Source: an uncultured Verrucomicrobia subdivision 3 bacterium
GTDB taxonomy: Bacteria; Verrucomicrobiota; Verrucomicrobiia; Limisphaerales; UBA11358
Assembly: GCA_903872345.1 (NCBI GenBank)
Contig: CAIQKM010000204.1
Location: forward strand, 1-49,228
DNA length: 49,228 bases
Reading direction: 5' to 3'
Numbering within the stretch: position 1 is the stretch's first letter; every line of letters starts with the position of its first letter. A program made the translations under genes and the position numbers. Below the pieces are notes generated by a model, which saw only the letters and a program-made list of their open reading frames with translations, was not told where the DNA came from and did not search any database. This document shows, one piece after another, positions 40,201 through 48,927 of this stretch.

Positions 40201-43200
40201 GACTTCCTGGCGCCGGTGGTGCCGGCCACCCTCAATCTGGTCGGCGGGCTGTACCCCACCACGGACGAGCCGTGGTTGAACATCGTTGGCGTGGTCAATG
40301 GCGTGGTGAATTTTGGTTTCACCGCGAACACCACGGGGGCCAGCCGCACCGGGCATGTTATTGTATTGGGCCAGCCGGTGACCGTGACGCAACCGGCCGC
40401 GCCCGCCCTGGCGGTTCTGGCGCGCTGGGAAGGCCCTGCCGCCGGCGGCGACAGTGTTATTTTGGAGGCCAACCCGCTGGCCGGCGCCTGGGCCGCCACG
40501 GCGAACACTAGTTGGTTGCACGTTAATCCGGCCACCGCGAACGGAACCAGCAGCACGAACGTGATTTTTAGTTTTGATGCCAACCCCTCGGCCGCCGGCC
40601 GCACGGGCACGCTCACCGTTGATGGCCTGACCCTCACCGTCAGCCAGGCGGGTTCCAATTATATCGCGGTGAGCAGCGCGATCACCCTGGCCGGGGGCGC
40701 GGCGGGCGGGCTGTCCTTTCCGGAAGGCGTCGTGGCTTTCGGGGACAACAAGGAGGGCGCGGCGGATTTGCTCATTGCCGACACCGGGGACAACGCGATC
40801 AAGGCTTGGTCGGTGAGCGGGGGATTGACCACCGTTGTGCCAGCGGGCACAGTGCCGGATTTCCAGCCCACCAGCGTCGCTTTTGATGGTGCCGGCAATA
40901 TTTACACCACAGACTATAACAATCAGAACGCGGTCTATGAATATCCGGCGGCCACGCATGCCTTGACGGAATTGCCGGCCACCGAATATTGCAACGCGCA
41001 GGCGCTGGCCACGGATCGGGCGGGGAATCTGTATATCGCGAGTGACCGCTCGGCGGTTTTCGAGTACACCGCGCCCAACACGCCGCTGACGTATCTGGCC
41101 TTTTCCGGCTTGACCCTGACCAATGCCGCCGTGGCCACCGCGTATGACGCCGCGGGTTTCAATGACACGGGGGTGGCGGTGGACGCGGCGGGGAATGTCT
41201 ATATTGCCGCCGAAAATTCTTCCCCGGGAGCTTATGAATGGTCCGGGGCCAACCATCCCCTGGCCACCATTCCCGTGGACAACAGCCCGACGGCGGTGGC
41301 CGTGGACGGGGCCGGGAACAGCTACTTCATGGGCCAGCACTCGATTGAGGAAATGACGGTGGCCAGCAATTCCGTGTCCACCATCTACACCACGCCGGAC
41401 TTCCTGGCTTACTCCGGGCCGGCGGGGCTGTCGCTGGACACCTGGAACAATCTTTATTTTACGGGCGATCTTCATTATCCGGACAATGGAACGGGTCCCA
41501 ATACCGGCCTGATTCGGGAACTGCGCTTCGGCCTGCTGGACCCGCGCCCCCGTTCGGAACCGGCCACGGCCGGCACCGATTTCCTGCCACCGGTGCTGCC
41601 CGACCATGAATCTTTGAACGGCCCCTTTGCCCCGACCAGCTCCTCGCCCTGGCTGACCATTAACGGTGTGGCCAATGGCGTGATTGAATTTTCCTTCACG
41701 GCGAACAACTTGGAGGTGAGTCGCACCGGCTATATCCGGGTGCTGGGGCAAGCGATTGCCATCACCCAGGGCTCGGGCTTCACCTTGGGTTTCACCACCA
41801 ACCGGCTGGAAGGACCCGTTGCGAACAGCGATACGGTGATGCTGGGCGTCAACCCCAGTCCGCTCCCCTGGACCGCCACGCCGAATGCTTCGTGGCTGCA
41901 CGTGGCAACGGGCAGCCAAAGCGGCAATCAGAGCGCTCTGATCACGTTTAGTTTCGATGCGAACGCAGGGGCCACGCGCACGGGCACGATTACCATTGGC
42001 GACCAGACGCTGACCGTTGTCCAGGCCGGAGCGACGTATGTGCAAACGATTTTGACGACCAACTTGGTGACCACCGGCCTGTCCGGCCCTACGGGGCTGG
42101 CGGTGGATGGTGCGGGGGATTTGTTCATTGCGGACACCGGTGACAACGCGGTCAAGGAATTGCCCGCCGGCGGGAGTTTGGTGCCTTTGGCTGCCGGTTT
42201 CTCAGCCCCGCAAGGGGTTGCGGTGGACCCTGCGGGAAATGTGTACATTGGCGACACGGGCAACAATACGGTTGATGAAATCCCGGTCGGAACAACCACC
42301 GTGAATGCGTTGGTTACCACGGGCCTGACCGGCCCCACGCAACTGGCGGTGGACCTGGTCGGAAATGTGTTCATCGCGGACACCGGCGACAACGCGATCA
42401 AGGAAGTGCCGGCCGGCGGCGCGCTAACGACCCTGCTAGACACCGGCTTGTCCAGCCCACAGGGGCTGACCGTGGATGTGGCTGATAATTTGTACATTTC
42501 GGATACGGGTCACAACGTGATTAAAGAGTTGCCGGCGGGTGCCACCAGTGCAAACAACCTGATCCTTGGCATTGGCCAGCCGGAAAACCTGGCTGTGGAT
42601 GGCGGTGGAAATGTGGCGCTCGTCAATGGGAACGAGGCTGCCATCTGGGAGCCGGTCAACAACACAGTTTGGGATCAGCGTTTCAACGGCCTGGAGAGTC
42701 CCATGGGCGTGGCGGTGGATGCTGCCGGCAATGTCTATGTGGCCGACACGGGGCATAACCGGATTCAGGAGCGGCCTTATGCCTTTGTGGATGCCAGCGC
42801 CAGGTTGGAGCCGATCAACGCGGGCAACGACCAGTTGCCTGTGGTGCTGCCCGCCAGCGCGAATTTGAGCGGGCCGTTCGCCCCAACAAGCAACGAACCG
42901 TGGCTGGCCATCACGGGCGTGACAAACGGAGTGGTGAGTTTCGCCTTCACGGCGAACCTGAGCGGAGGCAATCGCTCGGCCGGAATCAGTATACTCGGCC
43001 AGACGGTGGCAGTGACGCAGAGCGGGGCCGGCTACATTTTGGGCACGACCACGCGCGTGGAAGGGCCGGCGGCGGGAGGCGACAGCGATATTTTGGTGGT
43101 GTCGCCGGGCACCGCGACCTGGACGGCCTCGGCCAATGCGCCCTGGCTGCATCTCTCCACCGCCAATCAAAGCGGGACTGGCGGAACGAACGTGGTGTTT

Positions 43201-46200
43201 ACGTTTGATGCGAATACGGGCGGCGCGCGGAATGGCACCCTGACGATTGCAGGCCAGACGGTCACGGTCTATCAGGCCGGGGCCCGTTATGTGCCGGCCG
43301 GGGCGGTCGCGACGGTCAACGGAATCAACAACTGTTTTGGCATTGCCGTGGACGCGGCGGATAACCTGTATCTGGCGAACTACTACGGTCATGCCATTGA
43401 CAAGTGGACGGCGGCCAGCCAGAGCTTGAGCCCGCTACTGAACTGGGGGAGCGATTCTCCGACGGGCGTGGCCCTGGATGGCGCAGGTGATTTGTATATC
43501 ACCACCATTGGTTCGACGGGGCAGTTGCAGAAATGGACGGTGGCCGACGGCAATCTCACCATCGTGGCGAACGGTTTGAACGGACCGGCCGGTGTGGCGG
43601 TGGATACGGCGAACAACGCCTATTTCGCCGTGAGCGGCAACAACACCATCGAGAAGGAAACGGCGGCCGGCACGGTTTCCACGCTGGTCGGTGGCCTGAA
43701 TTATCCCGAGGGCGTGGCGCTGGACATCGCGGGCAATGTGTATGAGGCCGATTATTACTCCGGCCGGGTGGAAGAGGTGGCGGCCAGCGGCAGTCTGACG
43801 ACGGCCGTGCCCTACGAGGGTTCGACGATCCAAGGTGTGGCGGTGGACGGGGGCGGCGACATATACACGGCCGGTTATCGCGGCATTGGCAAATGGTATC
43901 CCGCCACCCAGGGCGAGACCAACCTGGTGCCCGGCCAGACGTGTTATGCGGTGGCGCTGGACAATGCCGGCAATGTGTTTTACTCCACGGCTTCGCAAAT
44001 CTTGGAATTGCCGAATGCGTATTTGGACGCCACTGGCGGGACGTTGCCTGATAACGGTGGTAATGGCAGTTTGCCCGCCGTGGTGCCGTCTACCATTGAT
44101 CTGACGGGCGTTTTGGCGCCTGTGAGCGACTCGTCCTGGCTGACGATCAACGGCACGGCCGGGGGCGTGGTGAGTTATTCCTTCACCGCCAATAACGGAC
44201 CCGCCCGCACCGCGAACATCACCCTGCTGGGGCAAACGATTAGGCTCTCTCAAGGCAGCCCGAGCACCTATTACCTGAATGCCTCGACTGCCTTTGAAGA
44301 ATCCTCGGCGGGCGACGATGCGGTCGTGCTCTCGATTAATCCGAACCATGGCACCTGGACGGCCACCACCACGGCCAGTTGGCTGCATTTCACCGGGGCC
44401 AATCAAAGTGGAATCGGCTCGGGCCGGATCGTCTTCGGCTTTGACGCCAATCCCGGCGCAACCCGTACCGCCACCGCCACCATTGGCGGACAGACGCTGA
44501 CCGTCACCCAGGCGGGTTCCACCTACAGTCCGGCGGGCTCGACCGGGGTTATCTTGTCCGGTCCCGGCCTGGTGTTCCCCTACGGGGTGGCGGTGGACGC
44601 GGCCGGAAATGTTTATGTTGTGGATAATGGCAACAAAAACGTAAAGGAATGGGTTGCGGCCACCGGCGGGGTGCGAAGCGTTGCCAGCACGGGTTTGATC
44701 GACCCCACCGGGGTGGCGGTGGACACCGCCGGAGATGTGTTTATTGCCGACGGCGCGGCGAATGAGATTTTTGAAGCGCCCGCCGGCGGTAGCCTGACGC
44801 CGCTGGTGACCACCGGCTTGAACAATCCGACGGGCCTGGCCATGGACGTGAACGGCAACCTATTCATCGCCAACAGTGGAGACAAGGAAATAGACGAACT
44901 GACCGCCGGGGGCGCGTTCCTGCGGCTGGTGACCACGGGCCTGAACGATCCGGTGGCCGTGGCGGTGGACGCGTTGGATGACGTGTTTATTGCCGATGCC
45001 GGTGCCAACGCGATTTACGAACTGCCGGCCGGCGGCACCCTGCAAACCCTGATCAACACCGGCTTGGACGATCCCACGGGCGTGGCGGTGGATCACTCGG
45101 GCAATGTATACATTGCCGACACCGGCGATAATGCGATCTATGAAATCCCGGTGGGCGGCGGGCTAACGTTCCTGGCCTTTGACCCCAACGGGGTGGCGGT
45201 GGATGCATTTGGTAATCTATATTTTTCTGACAGTGGCTTGGACTCGGTGCAAGAACTGCAATATGCGGCGGTGGACGCGACCCCCAAATACGAGACGTAT
45301 TTCGCGGGCAGCGACACGTTGCCCTCCGTGGTGCCGGCCACCGCGAATCTCGCGGGCCCTTTTGCTCCCACCAGCGACCAATCTTGGCTGACGATCACGG
45401 GCACGGCGAACGGGGTCGTGAGTTTTGCCTTTACCGAGAATACGGGGCCTGGGCGCATCGCTCATATCCATCTGCTGGGCAGGAGTATTAGTGTCACGCA
45501 ATCCGGCATCAGCACCTATGCGCTGGGTAAATCTGCCGCCTTGGAGGGGGCGTCCGCCGGAACCGACAGTGTGCTGCTGGCGGTGACGCCGGACTTGGGC
45601 ACGTGGTCGGCCGCGACCACGAACACCTGGCTGCATCTGAATCCGACGTTCCAGAGCGGAACTGGCGGGACGAACGTGGTGTTCAGCTTTGACGCCAATA
45701 CTCGCGGCACGCGCACGGGCAGCCTGACCATCGGCGGCCAGGTGCTTTCCGTTACGCAGGCGGGTTCCACGTATGTGTCCGCCGGAACGATCACCCCGCT
45801 GACGGCGGGAGTGACGCTCGATTTGCCGCAAGGCGTGGCGGTGGATGGCAACGGCAATGTCTATTTTGCGGACAACGGCACCCGGTCGGTTTACGAATGG
45901 ATCGCGTCGCAGAATGTCATAACAAACTTGGTTTCCACCGGCCTGGCTAATCCCACGGCGGTGGCGGTGGACGTGCTTGGCAATGTTTACATTGCCGATA
46001 CCGGTGCGAATACGATTTATGAATATTCGATTGGCGGCATCTTGATTCCGGTCATCGCCTCGGGGTTGAACGAACCCACCGGGCTGGCCTTGGATGCGAA
46101 TGACAATCTCTACATCGCTGACAGCGGCGACGCCACCGTTTATAAATGGAACGGCGGGTCGCCGGTAACCGTGGCTGGTCCATATCAAGGGTTGAGCCTG

Positions 46201-47049
46201 CCCACGGCCGTGGCGCTGGACGCGGCGGGGAATGTGTTCATAGCCGACAGCGCCAGCGGCTGGGTCTCCGAATGGCCGGTGACCGGTGCGGGTTTGCAAT
46301 CTGTGGTTTTCGTGGGGTCGTTTCCGTTGACCGGGTTGGCGGTGGATGGTGGGGGCAATGTTTTTGTGAGCAGCCCAGGCCTGGCAGGTCAGGGCCCGAA
46401 TCCCGGAGTTCCCGGCGCGGTTTATGAGTGGGTGGCCGCCAGCGGCGCACTGAACACACTGGTAAACGGCACGAATGCCGTCGGGGTGGCCGTGGACAGC
46501 ACGGGTAACATCTATTTCTCCGACAATGCCAACGCGGTGGTGGATGAACTGCCGTATGTGTTTGTGGACCCGACCCCGCGATCGGAATCCATCCAAGGCG
46601 GATCTGACAGCTTGCCGGTCGTGCTGCCCGCAACGGTCAACCTGACCGGGCCGTTCGCGCCGACCGTGAACCAAACTTGGGTAAGCCTCAATACCACCGC
46701 CGGCGGGGTCATCGGATTCTCATACGCCGCAAACAACGCGGCCGCGAGCCAAACGGCTGACATCAGTTTGTTTGGCGCGGTTATTCCCATCCTGCAAGCA
46801 GGCAACGTGTCGCCGCCGGCTCTGTTAGTTGGCTCCATTTTGGGCAATGGTGCTTATCAATTCACGTTTAACAGCGCGCCGGCGGCTTCCTTTAATGTGT
46901 TTGCTACCACCAACCTCGCGTTGCCCCTGAGTCAGTGGGTCAATCTGGGGCCGGCGGTGCAGAGCCCGGCGGGTTCCGGTCAGTTTGAGTTCACTGATCC
47001 ACAAGCCGCCAATCTGGTCCAGCGTTTTTATAACGTCCGGTCCCAGTAG
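37264..47049 (+). CDS. Giant secreted NHL-propeller/BACON protein (3261 aa)
   Basis: From the ATG at 37264 a signal peptide (MKWLALLLAAFGLLSSAASA) leads into an N-terminal domain with three ANxGWxxL motifs (ANLGWFNL-type, about 40-160). A module with a TRANNQIQ core follows. Then come seven clusters of NHL repeats such as GVAVDGAGNVYIADTG, each cluster with exactly six repeats when counted by hand, so seven six-bladed propellers are predicted. Each cluster ends in a Y-x-x-V/L-D motif. It is followed by two BACON/Ig-like modules: one with PVVLPATANLSGPFAP and VTQ, the next with EGPAAGGDS, WLHL, FSFDAN and TVxQAG. The C-terminus has TNLALPLSQWVNLG and FYNVRSQ. No sortase, PEP-CTERM or transmembrane end is seen. 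It is likely an extended, surface-exposed or secreted binding or adhesion protein. The upstream ATG at 37132 is less likely, because the signal peptide starts at 37264. Confidence 0.88.
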   Translation: MKWLALLLAAFGLLSSAASACAGTTNGPSTIVASHAFACGANLGWFNLRGNVADGAVIGSNVCSGYIYSANCGWINLGSGFPTNGVAYQNLSAADFGVNRDSQGNLRGFAYSANLGWLNFEATGAPQVNLASGILSGSIWSANAGWISLSNQVAQVQTSPNLGPTPGPFTAVPTNLLEGPGALMDTFLITGNWANQAWPPAINTTGVVGAVPEPDDYGIATFSLPANPGATRANNQIQVSGNGGGSVINVTQAGATYVAADPVTDLVAAGLNAPGGVAVDGAGDVYIADTGNNAIKEWTAAGGLTTLVGTGLSGPTGLAVDGAGNVYIADTGDNAVKEWRAGAIPGSAPVTLLAGLHAPAGVAVDGSGNVYIADTGDNVIAELPAGAGAATNLIATGLTGPQGVAVDGAGNVYAASTGGNGLVEWLPGLGAVTLAAGGAVAGPAGLAVDVQGNVYFAQPGANALAKLAPANNTFTSLAPGVLAQPGGVAVDGAGNVYIADTGHNTIKEIPYAYVDTTPRQEPMYAGSDSLPVVLPATANLSGPFAPVSDSPWLAITGVNNGVVSFAFTGNPGASRTAHISLLGQSIPVTQSVPPGTVFALVSSPRVEGPAAGGDSTMLIANPNTATWAAAANVPWLHLSPGNQSGTGSASVVFSFDANAGPARSGTISIAGLTLTVNQVAGNYIPAAFSVVVPDVSAGGLTVDGAGNLYLVTFNLFDNPTGIPGYQFFGNPVSYASYQFEELNTANGNLSTVLSAPMPPAPQLFPTGSLAVDGAGNIFFGNSSTYHATTVGVFEWNAGTGSVSPGLANPPAPLYDLTSMAFDSLGNLYLSDADEVYECTPAGGLSTVWNPTGSGYSAHLATDAANNLYAGYGGGVWLRHSGSGASNMLFEISGAVNTTGTAVDGGGNVYATVSNNKNLVEWNAATGRVTYKGYSELDEPGPVAVDAAGDVFVADEFNVKELPHAFVDPTPKFEGPAAGNDFLAPVVPATLNLVGGLYPTTDEPWLNIVGVVNGVVNFGFTANTTGASRTGHVIVLGQPVTVTQPAAPALAVLARWEGPAAGGDSVILEANPLAGAWAATANTSWLHVNPATANGTSSTNVIFSFDANPSAAGRTGTLTVDGLTLTVSQAGSNYIAVSSAITLAGGAAGGLSFPEGVVAFGDNKEGAADLLIADTGDNAIKAWSVSGGLTTVVPAGTVPDFQPTSVAFDGAGNIYTTDYNNQNAVYEYPAATHALTELPATEYCNAQALATDRAGNLYIASDRSAVFEYTAPNTPLTYLAFSGLTLTNAAVATAYDAAGFNDTGVAVDAAGNVYIAAENSSPGAYEWSGANHPLATIPVDNSPTAVAVDGAGNSYFMGQHSIEEMTVASNSVSTIYTTPDFLAYSGPAGLSLDTWNNLYFTGDLHYPDNGTGPNTGLIRELRFGLLDPRPRSEPATAGTDFLPPVLPDHESLNGPFAPTSSSPWLTINGVANGVIEFSFTANNLEVSRTGYIRVLGQAIAITQGSGFTLGFTTNRLEGPVANSDTVMLGVNPSPLPWTATPNASWLHVATGSQSGNQSALITFSFDANAGATRTGTITIGDQTLTVVQAGATYVQTILTTNLVTTGLSGPTGLAVDGAGDLFIADTGDNAVKELPAGGSLVPLAAGFSAPQGVAVDPAGNVYIGDTGNNTVDEIPVGTTTVNALVTTGLTGPTQLAVDLVGNVFIADTGDNAIKEVPAGGALTTLLDTGLSSPQGLTVDVADNLYISDTGHNVIKELPAGATSANNLILGIGQPENLAVDGGGNVALVNGNEAAIWEPVNNTVWDQRFNGLESPMGVAVDAAGNVYVADTGHNRIQERPYAFVDASARLEPINAGNDQLPVVLPASANLSGPFAPTSNEPWLAITGVTNGVVSFAFTANLSGGNRSAGISILGQTVAVTQSGAGYILGTTTRVEGPAAGGDSDILVVSPGTATWTASANAPWLHLSTANQSGTGGTNVVFTFDANTGGARNGTLTIAGQTVTVYQAGARYVPAGAVATVNGINNCFGIAVDAADNLYLANYYGHAIDKWTAASQSLSPLLNWGSDSPTGVALDGAGDLYITTIGSTGQLQKWTVADGNLTIVANGLNGPAGVAVDTANNAYFAVSGNNTIEKETAAGTVSTLVGGLNYPEGVALDIAGNVYEADYYSGRVEEVAASGSLTTAVPYEGSTIQGVAVDGGGDIYTAGYRGIGKWYPATQGETNLVPGQTCYAVALDNAGNVFYSTASQILELPNAYLDATGGTLPDNGGNGSLPAVVPSTIDLTGVLAPVSDSSWLTINGTAGGVVSYSFTANNGPARTANITLLGQTIRLSQGSPSTYYLNASTAFEESSAGDDAVVLSINPNHGTWTATTTASWLHFTGANQSGIGSGRIVFGFDANPGATRTATATIGGQTLTVTQAGSTYSPAGSTGVILSGPGLVFPYGVAVDAAGNVYVVDNGNKNVKEWVAATGGVRSVASTGLIDPTGVAVDTAGDVFIADGAANEIFEAPAGGSLTPLVTTGLNNPTGLAMDVNGNLFIANSGDKEIDELTAGGAFLRLVTTGLNDPVAVAVDALDDVFIADAGANAIYELPAGGTLQTLINTGLDDPTGVAVDHSGNVYIADTGDNAIYEIPVGGGLTFLAFDPNGVAVDAFGNLYFSDSGLDSVQELQYAAVDATPKYETYFAGSDTLPSVVPATANLAGPFAPTSDQSWLTITGTANGVVSFAFTENTGPGRIAHIHLLGRSISVTQSGISTYALGKSAALEGASAGTDSVLLAVTPDLGTWSAATTNTWLHLNPTFQSGTGGTNVVFSFDANTRGTRTGSLTIGGQVLSVTQAGSTYVSAGTITPLTAGVTLDLPQGVAVDGNGNVYFADNGTRSVYEWIASQNVITNLVSTGLANPTAVAVDVLGNVYIADTGANTIYEYSIGGILIPVIASGLNEPTGLALDANDNLYIADSGDATVYKWNGGSPVTVAGPYQGLSLPTAVALDAAGNVFIADSASGWVSEWPVTGAGLQSVVFVGSFPLTGLAVDGGGNVFVSSPGLAGQGPNPGVPGAVYEWVAASGALNTLVNGTNAVGVAVDSTGNIYFSDNANAVVDELPYVFVDPTPRSESIQGGSDSLPVVLPATVNLTGPFAPTVNQTWVSLNTTAGGVIGFSYAANNAAASQTADISLFGAVIPILQAGNVSPPALLVGSILGNGAYQFTFNSAPAASFNVFATTNLALPLSQWVNLGPAVQSPAGSGQFEFTDPQAANLVQRFYNVRSQ
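38041..46800 (+). repeat. Seven-fold super-repeat (propeller plus two Ig-like modules)
   Basis: The coding repeat inside the giant gene. Propeller clusters are at about 38041-38810, 39310-40160, 40660-41545, 42040-42785, 43290-44030, 44525-45280 and 45780-46565. The first Ig-like module follows each cluster and ends near 39030, 40390, 41770, 43020, 44255, 45500 and 46795. The second module follows in the first six units (for example 39055-39300), and a related module precedes cluster 1. The unit is about 1.3 kb. Units 1, 4 and 6 are the most regular. Confidence 0.85.
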
Positions 47050-47582
47050 TTTGGTAACTGAGGGAGGCGGGGGAACATCTGCGGCAGCACCATCCGGAAA
47101 TATTGCGGGATCCCAAGTTGAAGAAACATTTTCACGAAGGCATGTTCCACGGCTTTGATTTTGACAATCGGCAAGCCTGATAGTTAAAACAAGGGGGGGG
47201 TATCTAGCCCACGCCCACACCACCACCCAGCATCCACCCGCAGCTGACCACAAAGAATCAGAGCGAGCAGATGCCAGGATGATGGTATAGGCGTGGTATA
47301 ATGAAGTGCGGCACTATAGGCTGGCACCACTTCAGCCGGTACACCATTAAGCAGACGACCAAGGCCCTGTTTAAACAGCTTTCCGATCACCCTTGCACGC
47401 CTGTTCATTTGTCACAAGGAGGTTAATCTTCCATTGCGGCCGGATTGCGATGTCAGCCAGTACATCCAGGCCCATGACTTCCACGACCTTTTTGGCCAGG
47501 CGATGTTGAATTTCCTCTACGCGGACCAGGCTGATTGTGTATAGCTAAAAAAGGCCTCCCGAAGAAAGCCTTTTGAAACCGA
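47050..47582. other. Intergenic region with minus-strand reading frame of unclear status
   Basis: The minus-strand frame 47371-47544 (57 codons, no ATG at its start, in-frame stop just before) reads SLVRVEEIQHRLAKKVVEVM, then GLDVLADIAI and KINLLVTNEQA. It looks protein-like but has no proper start; an internal GTG or ATG would leave about 35 residues. It may be a decayed 3' end of a gene. Opposite it, AAGGAGG (47415-47421) and a TTG lead a 38-codon frame. I could not decide between them. The rest has no gene. Confidence 0.3.
47546..47574 (-). terminator. Rho-independent terminator of the DUF932 gene
   Basis: On the minus strand AAAAGGC ... GCCTTTTTT is a 7-bp stem with a 12-base loop followed by a T-run, 8 bp after the DUF932 stop codon (47583). 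Confidence 0.7.
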
Positions 47583-48566
47583 TCAATTCCACCCCACCAT
47601 CTTGTCCATAGCGACAGAATAAGCCCGGGCCTTGGTCTGGTACGAACCACCAAACCACGACGACACCAAGCGCTGATTCTCGTTTTGACGGGATTTACGA
47701 TGATCCTGCCATTCCGTGACGCCATTAAAAGCAGCCCACAGAGTACCAGCAACACCAGGTAAACGATTTCCCCGGCCTTGATCGAAGAAGTATTCACTCC
47801 AGCTTCGATCCCGTTGAACCAGTTCCATCTTCTCGGGCTCTTTGACTTCCGGGTAAACCGTTGCCAAGTATTCAGAAAGACGGTTGCTGTCCATTTTTAC
47901 CCGGGACATGGCTTGGAACGTCTCCTCCATGTCATCAAACCGTTCATTGATGAGTCCGAGCATTTGATGGGCCTGTTTGAGTTTATCCCGCACGTCCGCA
48001 TGATGAACGACCCGACACACCGCTCCATCATTCAGCGCGATGGTCAAGGTGTTCTGGCATACGACACGGACGGGCGTAAACTTGATCTGGACCGAGCTTT
48101 TACCGTCATGGGAGTTGGACAGCAGCAGGTACTTTTCGCTGATGTCTTCCCCCACCACCCGGATATGACCAGGGAGTTTGGCCAAGATCCAGACCCGTTC
48201 TCCCTGTCCTAGAGCGCCGGCAGTATGGTAGATGGCGGCATTCTGGCCAACGATGGGATCAAAGAACTGGAATGCTTCACGGTTTTGCAGCGGTGTATAG
48301 TCCTTTCCCACCACACCCAACACCGGATCCGATTTTTGCACCAGGTTGCCAGTTTTACGGACAACGGCATATTTATCAGGAACGGGGATGTGTTTGGATC
48401 CAGCCGTCAGAGGGAGCTTAATCACGGGCCAGTCGAGGTTGGCGGCTTGGATGGCTTGCTGTGCTGTTGCCGGGCCATTGAGTTTTACGCCCAGACCATG
48501 CCAGGGGACTTCATCAATGTAGAACATGGAGGCCTGGCCGTTTTGTATTAATAGATTGTGAGCCAT
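47583..48566 (-). CDS. DUF932 / phage-plasmid-like protein
   Basis: A 327-residue protein of the family named DUF932 or 'phage/plasmid-like protein', found on plasmids, phages and integrated elements. Stretches seen: EVPWHGLGVKLNGPATAQQA, YAVVRKTGNLV, LGVVGKDYTPLQNREAFQFF, FTPVRVVCQNTLTIAL (C in VCQNTL) and NRLPGVAGTLWAAFNGVTEW toward the C-terminus. The biochemical role is unknown. The start codon is preceded by AAAAGGAAAACC, a workable ribosome site. Downstream is a good terminator. Upstream, on the same strand, lie two more uncharacterised genes. Confidence 0.9.
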   Translation of the reverse strand: MAHNLLIQNGQASMFYIDEVPWHGLGVKLNGPATAQQAIQAANLDWPVIKLPLTAGSKHIPVPDKYAVVRKTGNLVQKSDPVLGVVGKDYTPLQNREAFQFFDPIVGQNAAIYHTAGALGQGERVWILAKLPGHIRVVGEDISEKYLLLSNSHDGKSSVQIKFTPVRVVCQNTLTIALNDGAVCRVVHHADVRDKLKQAHQMLGLINERFDDMEETFQAMSRVKMDSNRLSEYLATVYPEVKEPEKMELVQRDRSWSEYFFDQGRGNRLPGVAGTLWAAFNGVTEWQDHRKSRQNENQRLVSSWFGGSYQTKARAYSVAMDKMVGWN

Positions 48567-48585
48567 ATATGGTTTTCCTTTTGGT

Positions 48586-48867
48586 TTAAGTTTTGGTGGT
48601 GCGCATCAGACTGCCCAACGTCACCCGGCTGTTTTGGGGTGAGAAGAGCGGCAGGATGTCGCAGGTTTGGGGATAGCAAATATCACCCACCTCATTGACC
48701 GATACCTGGGTTTCGAGGTCGGGTAGATCCGTGGGTGATACGATGAGTTTGGCCAGCGCGGGTTCAGTTTTACGGCTGCCGGCTTGCTGACAGTTTTGAG
48801 CGGCTTGGGCCAGGGATGCAGCTTTTCCCCAGTAGCCCAAGGTCATGACGACGAATATAGATTTCAC
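48586..48867 (-). CDS. Hypothetical protein in the DUF932 module
   Basis: A 93-residue protein starting MKSIFVVMTLGYWGKAASLA and then QAAQNCQQAGSRKTEPALAK. The rest (LIVSPTDLPDLETQVSVNEV, GDICYPQTCDILPLFSPQ) has no family I know. It is 19 bp before the DUF932 gene on the same strand, so probably in one operon. Confidence 0.6.
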   Translation of the reverse strand: MKSIFVVMTLGYWGKAASLAQAAQNCQQAGSRKTEPALAKLIVSPTDLPDLETQVSVNEVGDICYPQTCDILPLFSPQNSRVTLGSLMRTTKT

Positions 48868-48927
48868 GGGAAGTGTATGATTGGCGGTGAAAGATGTGCG
48901 CCCTACTGTATAGAACGCACACCTGGT

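Noticed and set aside
39907..42045. 712-aa minus-strand ORF and its neighbour at 45217-46674
   Set aside because: They are antisense to the NHL repeats, and their repetition mirrors the plus-strand repeats.
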